Positions 11,201 to 22,141 of a stretch of DNA of 64,000 bases are shown here, piece after piece. Made by a program: the position numbers and the translations under genes. How positions within the stretch are numbered: position 1 is the stretch's first letter; every line of letters starts with the position of its first letter. The notes under the pieces are model-generated. The model worked only from the letters and a program-made list of their open reading frames with translations, was not told the DNA's origin and did not search any database. The stretch comes from Microstegium vimineum (Eukaryota > Streptophyta > Magnoliopsida > Poales > Poaceae). The stretch covers positions 17,624,350-17,688,349 of the forward strand of contig CM039120.1 of the NCBI GenBank assembly GCA_022036555.1. Direction: 5' to 3'.

Positions 11201-12834
11201 CCACGGCATCTCCCCGCATCCAACGAACCACATGGAAGCGGGTCTAGACCTCCAGGGAGGTCTCGCTGGTGGCCATGGTAGCGGGAAGCTCGGATGGAGG
11301 TCACGCTGGCCACTACAGTACCACCACAGTCACATGGAATGTGGTACATAGCCACGTTCCACGTCCCGGGAACGTGGTATAGTTTCGTCCCCGTAGTGTT
11401 AAAATCACCTAAAACTAACGTTCTATGTACGTTCCACGTTCCGCAATCCACGTTCCTCGATCCAGCGATCTGAGAACTTTTGTGACTGTGAGTACCGCAC
11501 CAGCCAAACCTAGCACCACAGCACCCTCAGCAAGCCTTCACGACTCAAACACGCTACTAAATCGAGCCTGAAACCCTCTAGGACACCGCAGCCACGAACA
11601 TCGACGATGCGGCGGTGCGCGTGGACAAGATGACATGGGTCATCTCACGGTCAACCAAGTACAGCTCGAGGACGAGGAGCTCACCGTGGTTTTGGTGCGC
11701 TCGCTCGATAGGGCTAGAATGCAGCAGAGCAAGGTTAGTGACGTCAAGGGCGACAGTAGCGGTGTGAACGACACTACTTGTGGTGTTCTGCAAGAACAAG
11801 TGAAGCCAAGGTTCATCCAGCTAGTGCATGGGCAATAGGATGCCACACGGATCACGAAATGACCATTGGGTGAGCTTGAAACCGTCACTAGAGCTTAGGC
11901 CACGTTGTATGGGATCTTGCGTAGCTCTACCGACGTTGGGGAAGAAGGGATGACGCCGGGGGATTTGGTGGGTGTGGGGATCAACGGGATGGCTCTAGAG
12001 CTACATAGAGAGGTTGCGAACTTGTTGCGGGTATCAGTTGAAGGCGAAAGTGAGCAAGGCGGGCAATGGAGCTCGTCGAAGTGAAGGCGGTGCACGGCGG
12101 CAGATGTAGGGCAAAACGGCGGGAGGTAGAAGAAGCTCTATTGTTTATACTACAAGCTCCGCTATCTCTTGCGTGACGCGTGGAAGCACTCTCTACACGT
12201 TGGTACCCTCGCGACGGCGGGCGAGGACGGCCAGAGAGGCCAGCGTGACGGCGGCAGCGGCGCTGATGCCCCTGCCCTCTGTTATTGATTTTATAGAAAT
12301 GCCCCTGCAGTCATTTTTGAAATTACTCGGGATTTTTCAACAGAATATGAAAAACAGCCAAAATAAAAGATGTTCCATTTTAAAAACTCTACAACTTTAT
12401 AAAAGTTTTGATTTCAAATTCTGCTTAGTTTTTAAAATTCACTATTGAATTTGAAATAGGGTTCAAAATTAATTTTCCCTTTTTGAAATTACTCCAAAAT
12501 TTTGAATAAACTTGAAAAACTTTCAAAATAGCTTTTGCTTCGATTGAAAAGCTCTACAACTTTGCTTAAACACTTTTGGTCCAAATATTTTTAGTTTTTG
12601 AATTGCAACTTTAGGTCACATTTTAACCCCCTTAATTAGGGTTTTGTGAAAGACTTTTTGTTTCCAACACATGCACAAATGAACCAAGTCATACAAGCAT
12701 TCACAAACAATACAAAACGCAAACAAGTAAACTCTTTTTAATTTTATGCATCACATGTGATCAAACAAATGAATGAAGCTTTTATGCTCATGATGACATG
12801 GCAGTTTTAGTATTTAAACACCAGGGGTGTCACA
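8296..12834 (-). repeat. Tekay-like gypsy LTR, about 4.5 kb
   Basis: The edges are TGTGAC at 8296 and GGTGTCACA ending at 12834, a TG...CA pair with a 6-bp inverted repeat. The minus-strand start (TGTGACACCCC) and the length are typical of Tekay/RIRE3-type chromoviruses, whose LTRs run to 4 kb or more. No large ORF is present, only chance frames. It carries a Tourist-like MITE at 10096-10213. The left boundary is less certain because a clean primer site is not adjacent. Confidence 0.6.
10096..10213. mobile_element. Tourist-like (PIF/Harbinger) MITE, 118 bp
   Basis: The terminal inverted repeats are GGACCTGTTTGGAATG and CATTCCAAACAGGCCC, with one mismatch over 16 bp. They are flanked on both sides by TTA (10093-10095 and 10214-10216), the target duplication of PIF/Harbinger elements. 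It has no coding capacity and sits in the Tekay-like LTR. Confidence 0.85.
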
Positions 12835-12921
12835 TCGGTCCCCTCTGGCCCGCTTTGGCCTCCGCTTCTTTCGAGTGCGCTCTAGTGTCTTCTGGAGTCT
12901 TCTAGTGTGGGTTTTCCAATA
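12835..12921. other. Short unassigned spacer
   Basis: This lies between the Tekay-like LTR and the copia LTR and is GC-rich. TCGGT at 12835-12839 would be the target duplication of the Tekay-like insertion. Nothing else is recognisable. Confidence 0.3.
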
Positions 12922-13976
12922 TGAAAGTGCATCTAGCCCTTTAGTGGGTTTGGTGAATTGATTGATAACACAATTAAAGGTCTAACAAGTTTGCTAAGTG
13001 TATCAAAGGTTCAATAAGAAAAGCATACTTGATGGTATTCCACACAGTGCTGAAATGAAGCTCAAATTATTAATTGTTGTATTTGAAGGTTATGGGAATA
13101 ATCTAGTTCAAGCAAAAGACAACAAAAAATGGAATCAATGAAATGACTTCTATGTTGTGGGATATCATAGTATCATGTGAAAGTAATCATATTTGGCAAA
13201 TGGCAAATGAAACATGAGGTAATGGTTTTGGATTGGTCTCTACAATGGGTTGCTTTACATGAACAAGAAGTGTTGAGTGTCAAGCCAAAATGGAGATGAT
13301 TTAAGGAATTGTGAATTGGCTTGACCATATTGATATAGATCCATATATGTCTCTATGTGAGTCAAACTAAAGCTTGATTGATCTCAACATTTATATCTAG
13401 AAGATATTCAAGCAAGGATCACAATATTGAAGAAATGACTATTCAATGGATGCTTGATATGATGTGACTTGAGTATGGCTTGATAAGGTGAAGATAGCAA
13501 GGAAAGGGCTTCGAGGTACTAAGCAAAGGTGAAGGTCAAGGATACCAAGGTACTATGGCTAAGGTGAAGAAGAGAGTACTTGCATTGAGTCGAGGTACTA
13601 ATCGAGCTATGAGGAGTCATATTGTGTTGAGGATCAAATCATTAGTGGAAGTGACTTGAAGCCATGAGGTGAACTAACATGTATGGAAATGGGTCAAGTC
13701 ACATGCTCAGGGTATGTTTGCTCAAAGAGAAGAGACAAAGTTGATTGCAGCCCCTGAAGCAACATTGAGAAGAAATGTCATATGAATATATGGAAACTCA
13801 AGTGGTTAACATAGTTATTTTCTATTATTCTTGAGTATAGGTATGCCGTACTATAAAGGGGGACTTTAGGACAGTTGGTCAACTGTTGAACCAGATGCTC
13901 ATATTCCCAGCTTAACATCCTTTTACTTAGCCCAGTTACTAGTACAAATCTCAAATCCATCGAAGTAACTTGGCTA

Positions 13977-13993
13977 GGGCGGCAGTGCCGCCC
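13977..13993. repeat. Near-perfect palindrome GGGCGGCA-G-TGCCGCCC in copia LTR
   Basis: Two 8-bp arms flank a single base. A one-mismatch copy is at 14711-14727 and a decayed one around 14830-14868, all within the same LTR. Confidence 0.85.
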
Positions 13994-14868
13994 TCCAATG
14001 GTTCAGTATTTTCTGGACTATAAATACTCGTTGCAACGGTCACAACTGGACTAGTAACATACCCGTTTATCAAGCTCGGTTTCTGACCGTTGCAAAACAG
14101 ACCAAGCTCTCTCTCTCTCTCACCCTCTATTGTTGCTCCCTCACTCTCCAAGCCATACCACCATTCCAAACAGCAAAGCTTGAGAGAAAAGGTAGCAAAA
14201 CACTCCTAGATAGCAGATCTACTACTTCCTAAAGTCTAAAGAGCATTGGTTCATGTTTGGCTGGCGGTTCTAGGGTTTGTTACTCTTGGAGATTTCTCCT
14301 AGCCGGCTAGGCATCGTACTAGAGCTTTCCCTCTTCGTGTGGCAGCCTAGGGAGGTTTGTAACCATCTTTTGCAGCTAAGAAACCACCCCTCACTTCAAG
14401 AGTTCACTCTCTTGATTTGAGAACGAGGGAAGGGCAAGCCTTGTGTGGCGAACCTCAACAACGTGGACATAGGCAAGCCTTGATGGCGAGCTGAACCACG
14501 GGATAAATCCTTGTGTCTTGTGTGCTGTTTACATTCAAGTATATCTTGCATAGACATTGTTAGGGTTTGATGTTTCGATTTGAGCTTAAAAGAGATTTCT
14601 GTGGTATCCAGTTTTCATGCTGGACTTTACCTTGATTCTGTGACATTGTGCTGCTTATAGTATCTAGTTTCTCCGAGCAATATCTGAGCTCGATCTGAGT
14701 TATATTTGCAGGGCGGTAGTGCCGCCCTCTATTCTTTTGGAGTCTAGAGCTGAAATTTTGCAGGGTTATTATTGAGCATCTGAATTACTTATTCCATAGT
14801 TTGGTCTGAATTGGACCTACGGTCATAGGTCGGCACTGACGCCCTCAAAGGGAGGTAGTGTCGCCCTT

Positions 14869-16089
14869 TGTCGGTGTTTAGAAACTACCAACGAGTAAAT
14901 TTGTACACGTGTGGGGTTCCGAATGGTGATACAAAGAGACAAGAGGTTTATACTGGTTTGAGCAAGAAATCCCAACGTCCAGTGTGGAACTGCTCGTGTT
15001 TCTTATCTCTGCTTGCAGGGGGCTACAAGCTGGTTCGAGAGAGGGGGTATGAGCCCTAGGTCTCTGGATAGTGTAGTGAGTATGTATGCTATCGCCTAGC
15101 CATGTTCTTCGGGTGTGCGTGTGATCTCTTTCTCTAAAAGCTTGAGAGTAGAGAGCTCCGGTGTCTTCTTGAGTCGTCCCCCATATCCTCCTTTTATAGT
15201 CGCAAGGGGAGCAAGGGAGTTACAAACATGCGTCGAGAGATATCTATCTAGGATACCGAGCCCCCTTCCTTCTTCGTGAAGGATGTTGGGCATTTACAAT
15301 ACTATATTCCTATTGTCTTCGTACTTGGTCGGAGGAGAGGAGTCGTGTCGGCTCCTTGTTGCATCGCTGGAGGATACGGGGGGGGTCCGGTTGAACCCAT
15401 AGCATAATAGAGGCATGGAGTTCGTTGTACTATTGGAAGGTACACGGTTGTACCTTCTTATGATTCTTTTTGTGTACAACGGATTCCACCACTCCGGGCC
15501 AATGGGTTTCGTTACCTGGCGGGCCCCATGTACCTGATGTACTTCTATTCGGAGGGTTTCTGTAGGCGCCCGGAGGCCGGAAGGGTTGTCGTTGCTTCTC
15601 AGAGGCGTGGGTCCTACCTGTTCAGAAGCCTGATTCCATCCCATCCCTGGCTGGAGGACTCGTCATGTCTCCATTTTAGTAGGAAACTAGGGTGTTATCC
15701 TGCGCTCCAGTTTATACGGGGTGTACGATCTTCAGGATAACGTACCTCTGTTCTTATCAGCGTTCACACCGTCAGCGCCTACAAGGCAATAGTCGTCACC
15801 TTCTAGAAGGGGAAAACGGGTCTTTTCCCTATCAGCGGCTCCCTACACGTCTTCTGCAAGTTGTGGACCCGTCTCGCTTCCCACGTCGGGTGAGATAGAA
15901 ACACGTCTGCCTCGGGGGCGCGTCTGCCTACCCGGGCTGGCGGGACTTTTTGGATCATATGCCCTTTCTTCGTGGGCTGATGGTGATTTTCCCCTGATGG
16001 GCTTCTCATCCCTATCTAGATGGCCGTTGTGGAGTCTTTAGTTTATGGTTTTGTTTCTGAAAGTTTATCATTAAATTAGATCTTCGATA
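14869..16089 (-). repeat. 3' LTR of Tat element 1
   Basis: It runs from TGTCGGTGTTTAG at 14869 to TTCGATA at 16089; the inner end should read CCGACA and has mutated. The minus-strand TATA (15190-15199) gives minus sense. It is adjacent to CCCTT on the left and to the polypurine tract on the right. A TG-rich microsatellite common to the family lies at about 15113-15121. Confidence 0.9.
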
Positions 16090-16103
16090 GTAGCCCCCAA
16101 GCT
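16090..16103 (-). other. Polypurine tract of Tat element 1
   Basis: On the minus strand the bases just before the 3' LTR read AGCTTGGGGGCTAC, the purine-rich plus-strand primer typical of grass Tat elements. The equivalent in element 2 is 58341-58354. It independently confirms the orientation. Confidence 0.75.
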
Positions 16104-17045
16104 TTAGGAGGATTTCCTTAATTGTCTTGCTGAGGCTTTGTATCGTTGCCTTGGAATCTATTTTTATCCTTCGCCGAGAGGGTGCGCGCGAGCGCACCCG
16201 CCGGGTGTAGCCCCGAGCCTAGGTGAGAGTGTAACTCTTGTGCAGGTTTAGATGTCATCGTTTTTGCCTTGATGTTTTGATCGCAATCTGTGGATATGCC
16301 CAGACTGCTCCGCACTAAAATCTTTCGATGGTGCAGGCGGACTAAACCGGGTCGATTTCGGGTTCCGTTTTGACCACCTGTCGTTGCTGCCGGTGGCACT
16401 GTTTAGTCATGATGCAATGAGCATCGAAACTTGTTCTTCTCTAGCCTGCTGCCACGCTTCGTACCTTCCTACTGTTGACGCCTTGGCTTGTCCATCGTGA
16501 TCAGGGGTAGGGGAGCGGCTATCTTGCCTTCTCACACATCCATTAACGAGCTCTCTGCGTACGGTGATTTTCTGTGGCGTGAAGCCCCGGGTGTGTGCCA
16601 ATATGTGGTTCTTTCTTTTACGGTTGCTGCCATCCGGTCAGGCCGTAGGGATCGGTTTGTGCTTGAATCGGGATTGGAGCCACGGTGGGCCTCTGTCAGT
16701 GACCGGGATGTAGCCGCGACAGACCTTGGGATTAGGACGACTCGCGCCGCGCCCTAGCTTGGTGGCGTTTGTCGGTGCTCCGTGTGTCACGCTCCCCAGT
16801 GTGCGGTGCATCGACCTGTTTGCGGTGACAAGACTTGGCATACCGCACCTCGCGTTCCCTGACCATTTTTGCAAGTTGAAAATGGAAATGGCGGGCCCCA
16901 TCCTGGTATAGAGCGATTTCGGTCTTTGCTGGCCCCATCGCCTGTCCTATTTAAAGAGGCGAGATGAGCGAACTGTTTCATCTCGTTCTTTGCTTTAATC
17001 CCTGTCTGAATTCTTTCTGCTTGAGTCGCTGCCGTTTGTCGAGTC
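16104..17045. other. 3' non-coding region of Tat element 1
   Basis: The sequence is shared with 57419-58340 of Tat element 2 in inverse orientation and has no credible coding frame. On the plus strand, toward its right end, a TATA-like CTATTTAAAG (16947-16956) lies about 90 bp ahead of the antisense gene's ATG at 17046, a plausible antisense promoter. Confidence 0.5.
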
Positions 17046-17993
17046 ATGGACCGCGGTATGCGTCCCCTGGAGAGTGGTCTCGTCGGCGGGAACGCGTCCG
17101 ATCCTCGGAGCCTTCGTCGCCGGATAGCCGAGGCGGGATGGTGCTCGTATCGTGGCATTCCAGACATCTTCTTTTTTTTCTTGTTATGGCTCGGACATTG
17201 ATCTGTCTTCTGCTTTTTGATTAGGAGGCCTTATTCGTCCCCTAACGTCTCCGCTCCTCGCTGTTTCGAGGTGTGGGCGGTGCCTTCCAATTTGCTCATG
17301 CCGACCTGTCCAGTATTTGGCGTGGGTCCGGGAGGCATTCTTCGTCCGGCTGCGATTCCTGCGCCGCCGGGACCAACACCTGCGCCTCCCGTGCATCAAT
17401 TTCAGAGCTTGTTGGAGGAGCTGCTCAGTCGCCCAATGTCCAACCTTCGTCGTATTCAGGACACGGAGTTGCTCTATCAGATGATCGAGGGCTTTCGCCA
17501 GAGCCTTCTAGGGTCTGTTCAGGTGGGCTATGGTCTTCGTGATCAGCTGGCCGAGGCTGACAGTCGCGTCGTGGGTAAGCTTTCGTGTTTTTCCTTTAGA
17601 CGTGTTGTCTTGCTTTGCTTGTGACGCATTGTGTTGTCTTTTCTTTCGCAACGCTGGAGATGGAGCTGCAGACGGCTCCGCTCTGCTGCGAACGATATCG
17701 TCGGCCTTCTTCACGCGCCTGGGGACACCATGGTTGTTCGTCTTCAGGCTGTTCCCGCGTGCGTACGCATTGTCATTGCGCGCACTGTCTTCGGTGGGGC
17801 GGGAGTTGCATTTTCCATGGCCGAGATCCGCACTGGAACGGATATGATGGATGTCGTTGGGTTCCCTCATGGCCGGAGCATCGACCAGTATGTTCATCTC
17901 ATTGAGCTTCTTTCTGACGCGGCGGAGGCCGTCGTTGACGTCGTGCCAGCCGAGGAGGTCCTGGTGGAGGAGCCTAAGGCGGAGGCTCCATGA
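17046..17993 (+). pseudogene. Antisense three-exon gene in Tat element 1
   Basis: Comparison with Tat element 2 gives exons 17046-17140, 17225-17574 and 17652-17993. Exon 1 starts at an ATG (MDRGMRP) and is 95 nt, exactly as in the other copy. Intron 1 runs GT to ATTAG and the joined codon is Trp. Exon 2 has a Pro-rich stretch then EELLSRPMSNLRRIQDTELL. Exon 3 has VVRLQAVPACVRIVIAR, SEAAEAVV-like text and a Pro/Glu-rich end. Intron 2 (17575-17651) keeps the donor GTAAG but its 3' end is CAA where the other copy has CAG, and one base is extra near 17670. No known domain is recognised; it may be the C-terminal part of the additional ORF found in Tat elements. Confidence 0.6.
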
Positions 17994-17996
17994 TCG

Positions 17997-19164
17997 TTAG
18001 TCCCCCTTAGAGTTGGACGTGTTTCGCTAGCTGACGTGCTTTTATTCTTCTTGTAAGGACTGGGCCTGCTGAGCCCTTATCTTTAGCTTCTGCAATCGTC
18101 GTTTCTAGCTATTGTTTTTGTTTTGTAGGCCTTTGTTAGTTTACCTATCATGTTTGTTGGACCATGCGTCTAGGGGCGATCGCAGTCCCCATGTTTCTTC
18201 CTCGCACCCCCATGGTCTAGGATGTGGAAGTGAGCAATCGCGAATCTTACCTCGATGGCCGAGATTGAGCGCTCGGTGAGTTGCAAACGGGTAATCTAGG
18301 TGAGACCCCGGGTCCTCATCCGTGGAGGCGCGCACCGGCGGAAGTCCATCGTGGACCAATCTCTAATCTTCGACAGTCGATACGTATAGTACCCGGACCC
18401 GTTCGATGGGGTCCGAGGGCTCTATGCCGCCCCTCGTGGGGTTTACCACATATTCTGTTATCTGTCGAAGCCTAAACACGTTTACTAAGCGCGTTCGACG
18501 TGAAGACGTCTACGTTCCGACCGCTAGGGTCCGCTTAGCAATGTCCCTCACTCTTCGTTTTTTGGCCAGGGAGGCTGTGGAACCCGTAATGTTTTGGGCC
18601 AACCAAGATCCCTTGGCCTAGTTTTTTCTCATTTGTTAAATGAGTACTACGAGTAACAAACGGTCTCTCGACCGTTACCCCATTTTTGGTCCCTGCATTT
18701 TGCACAATAGGGATAAAGAATTTGACGTTCTTTTAAATGACGTACTTACCGGTTGTGCTCACCTTTTTATTTATCGTAGTAGACTGGTTGTGTTCTCGCA
18801 ACGCCTGCCTGTTGCTGGGGAGTTGGCGCTGCATGTGCTCTGTGGGCCCTCGCAGTCAGTCACTTGGTTTGGTGAAGCGGCGTACGTGTCCTCTGGTTGT
18901 TTGCTAATGTCGTCCGTGCCTGGGAAATGAAGAGTCGCACCTCTACGGGCCCGAGGGGTGCTCGCGTGGAAGCCGAAGAGGTAGTAGGCATGTGCTATAT
19001 ATTGGACAGGGTCTGTAGTAGTACTACTTTCCTTCGCTCTTCTCAGTCTTCTTCTTCCCCTTTGCGCTAGCCTGTAGTAGTAAGAAAGGAGTGTTTCTTG
19101 GCATCGTTGTCGTCGAAAGGGGTCGTGGGAAGTGTGTCAGCCTCGTCTTCATGCTTGCTTCGCC
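17997..19164. other. Spacer between the two antisense units of Tat element 1
   Basis: The left half (to about 18625) is shared with Tat element 2 (inverse of about 55890-56510). The part from about 18630 to 19164 is not found there. It has no convincing ORF. A plus-strand TATA-like GCTATATATT at 18994-19003 precedes the F-box ATG by about 165 bp. Confidence 0.45.
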
Positions 19165-19536
19165 ATGGCGGCCAGCACCCTCCTGACGCTGCCGGAGGAG
19201 CTTCTCTTCCAGATCCTTCTCTGCGCCATCGACCATGGGGCTAGCTACATCTACTACATGGACCTTCACCAGGTATGCGGCCTTTTCCGGAGGATTTGCA
19301 ACAATGGAGAGATGGTTCGGCTTTTGTCCCTCCAGATGATGCAGCGCTGGTGTCGGTCGACGGGCCATATGCTTTGGGAGGCGGCTCTTGTGCGTCTCTT
19401 CATCGAGGCCAATCATCGGGAGGCCTTGTGCTTCTGCGGCGTGGAGAAGTTGATGTTGTGCGGTCAGGACCCTTCTGGTTGGGAGTTCGTCAGGCTGGCG
19501 ATCCAAGCTAGGGATGTCGGGGCGATGTACTTCTGA
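19165..19536 (+). pseudogene. F-box protein fragment carried antisense in Tat element 1
   Basis: The ATG at 19165 is in a strong plant context (GCCATGGCG) and opens with MAASTLLTLPEELLFQILL, a typical F-box start (LPxELLxxIL). A Cys/Leu-rich region follows with WRSTGHMLWEAA-like and FCGVEKLMLCGQ text, as in plant F-box proteins of the At2g35280/At1g67623 type (inference). F-box proteins recruit substrates to SCF ubiquitin ligases. The frame stops at 19536, and downstream text to about 19740 still looks coding with frame changes, so it is a broken C-terminal remnant. It lies between integrase and 3' LTR, opposite to pol, and is absent from the equivalent place in Tat element 2. Confidence 0.55.
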
Positions 19537-19739
19537 GCCATGCGTGCTTCCCAGTGGCCGTTGGGGTAGCCGCGGCCTCAACGTGCTTCATTTCGACTCC
19601 CACGAGGATCTTCACACTATTGCGAAGGGGATGGGTCTTTTTTGCTCGAAGCGCCTGCCGATGATATCGGTCAACCTCTATCCTGACTGTACCTGGGAAC
19701 GGTGTAGGACCTCTGGACTGCCATGCGGATGCTGAATAG

Positions 19740-21016
19740 CTCGTCTAGTCTATGTCTCTTTTGCTTTTGGAATGGTTGTAATGAACTTGGATTGTATATA
19801 TCTATTCGAATTTTTCTTTTTCTTCGTGTGTATCGGGTAGCCCCCGGGAAAGGGGTTTCTTTGCTTATCAAGTATGGCAGAAAAGCTCTTTTCCAAGACT
19901 TTGTGAAAAGAAAACCTCGATTGAAATGTTGTAAAGGGGAATTTTTCAGGGGTAGAAACGACGTAGCTATTGTATGTTCCAGGCGTTGGTGAAGATTTTG
20001 TCGGCGAAGGTTTTGAGTCGATAGGCTCCTGGTCTTATTACTTCGTGGATAATGTAGGGTCCTTCCTAGGGCAATGTGAGCTTGCGCCGCTCCTTATTGC
20101 TCTGGATTTTTTGGAGTACTAGATCGCCTGGCTAGAAGTCCCTTGGTCGGACTCGTCGATCGTGGTACCAGCGTAGCGCCTGTTGGTACTTGGCCAAATG
20201 TAGGAGGGCGGTTTCTCTCGCCTCGTCAATCTAATCTACGACATCTTCGAGGAAAATTTCTGCCTTCTTGGGATCATAGGCTTCCACCCTTGGGGATCCA
20301 TATTCAAGGTCAGTGGGTAAGACGGCTTCCGAGCCGTAGACCAGGAAAAACGGTGAAAAGCCGGTAGCTCTGCTTCGTGTTGTCCTTAGACTCCACAGAA
20401 CGTCAGGGATCTCTTGGAGCCATTTTTTTCCGTATTTGTTTAGCCAGTCGAAAATCCTTGCCTTGATTCCCTGTAGAATGAGTCTATTGGCACGCTCGAC
20501 TTGCCCGTTGGACTCTGGGTGCGCGATAGAGGCCCAATCAACCCTTATGTGGTGTTCGTCACACCATCCTAGGAATTCATCCTCAGTGAAGTTTGTCCCG
20601 TTATCGGTGATAATAGAGTTGGGCACTCCGAAGTGCTGAATTATGTTTTCAAAGAAACTGATAGTTTCTTCCGCCCTGATGTTTGTGATGGGGCGTATTT
20701 CGATCCATTTGGTGAACTTGTCGATGGCGACCAATAGGTGTGTGTAGCCCCCGAGCGCTTTGTCAAATTTTCCAACCATGTCAAGCCCCCAAACCGCAAA
20801 TGGCCATGTAAGAGGGATGGTCTAGAGTGCCTGGGCAGGCATGTGGATCTTCCTGGAGAAGAATTGGCAACCCTCACAAGCGCAGACCAAAGCATGCACG
20901 TCGGCCACGGCCGTTGGCCAGTAAAAACCTTACCAGAACGCGTTGCCGACGAGGGTTTTAGCTCCCATGTGGTGTCCGCAAACCCCCTAGTGGATGTCTT
21001 GCAACAGCTTTTTTCC
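19740..21016 (-). pseudogene. Tat element 1 integrase
   Basis: The core domain is open at 20779-20231 and shows the second Asp in ITDNGTNF and the catalytic Glu in NGQVERANR; the first Asp lies just upstream in an AVWGLDMVGKF context. The N-terminal zinc-binding part (about 21016-20790) is interrupted by several stops. The C-terminal region continues leftward (WYHDRRVRPRDF, GDLVLQKIQSNKERR) with stops to about 19980. Integrase would insert the cDNA copy; this copy cannot be translated whole. Confidence 0.8.
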
Positions 21017-22141
21017 CTATTCAGTGGGGATACAGTGTTGCAGGATGCCTGTGGTGCTCCGCATGTAAAGTTCGCCTTCCACAAGAATGAATGCCTTGGC
21101 TCGTCTAGCGAGCCATTTGGCTTCCACCTGGTTCGTGGGGAGCTCTCCTTTGGCCAGACGATCTGTGTATGGTTGCCTCCAATCTTTTTCTTCTGGTGTT
21201 GGCTCTTCTGACTCTATGTTCATTGCCTCTGTCACCTCGTCGTCCTGAGTAGTCGAGATCTCGGTGGCGCCTGAGGCCGTCGAGGAGATGGCGTCAGGAG
21301 AACTAGAGACTTCTGACCCTCCGATATTAATGGATGGTTTAGGTTGGTCACTCGCGAAAACCCCGGGAGGCGCGGATTCTCGGCTTGAAGCCGCTTTTGC
21401 CAGCGCGTCGGCTTCTTCGTTCTGACGTCGTGGTATGTGGTTGAGCTCAAGATCGTCGAACTTGGATTCAAGCTTTCGCACCTCTTGGCAGTAAGCTATC
21501 ATGCGTGGATCAACACAGTTAGATTGCTTCAGGACTTGGTTGACTACCAATTGGGAGTCGCCGCGAGCGTTGAGCCACCTGATGCCTAAGTCGACAACTA
21601 TCCATAGTCCATTAAGCAAAGCTTCATACTCAGCCTCATTGTTGGACGTTGGGAACAGCAGGCGCATCATGTATTTCATGGTAACCCCATGGGGTGACGT
21701 CAGGATGACTCCTGCGCCTGGTCCAGTTTTCATAAGGGAACCGTCGAAACATAGGGTCCAATACTCCTGCTCGACCACCTGAGTGGGGAGAGTTGCGTCC
21801 ATCCATTCGGCAATGAAGTCGGACAGGACCTGTGATTTGATAGCACTTCGCGGAGTGTACGTAATATTTTTATCCATCAATTCCAACGCCCATTTGGCGA
21901 TGCGATGGGCGGCATACCTGTTCAAGATGACTTCTCCCAGCGGCGCGTCGCTCATGACTGTAACTTTATGTGATCCAAAGTAACGTAGCAGCTTTCTCTT
22001 AGTCATAATTACCGCGTATACCAACTTCTGGGAGTACCGGGTTTTTGAGTCGCTTAGTACTTCGCTGACAAAATACACGGGTCTCTGTATTTTGAGTACG
22101 TGTCCTTCCTCTTCCCTTTCGACGACAAGGACTGTGCTTAC
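21017..22141 (-). pseudogene. Tat element 1 RNase H and second (archaeal-type) RNase H
   Basis: The frame starts in the RT-linked RNase H (YFVSEVLSDSKTRYSQ, LLRYFGSHKVTV). It then has a second RNase H domain with all four acidic positions: Asp in CFDGSLMKTGPGAG, Glu in NNEAEYEALLNGL, Asp in GDSQLVVNQV, and Asp in NEEADALAKAAS. A second RNase H of this type is diagnostic of Tat elements. The frame ends at a stop at 21017 where the integrase zinc-binding region should follow. The upstream end is fused to the solo copia LTR at 22141. Confidence 0.85.

Noticed and set aside
14869..16089. Reading the Tat LTR at 14869 as plus-sense with internal region starting at 16090
   Set aside because: The TATA box, the polypurine tract at 16090-16103 and all pol domains point to minus sense; the TGTCGG/CCGACA ends are symmetrical and do not decide the direction.
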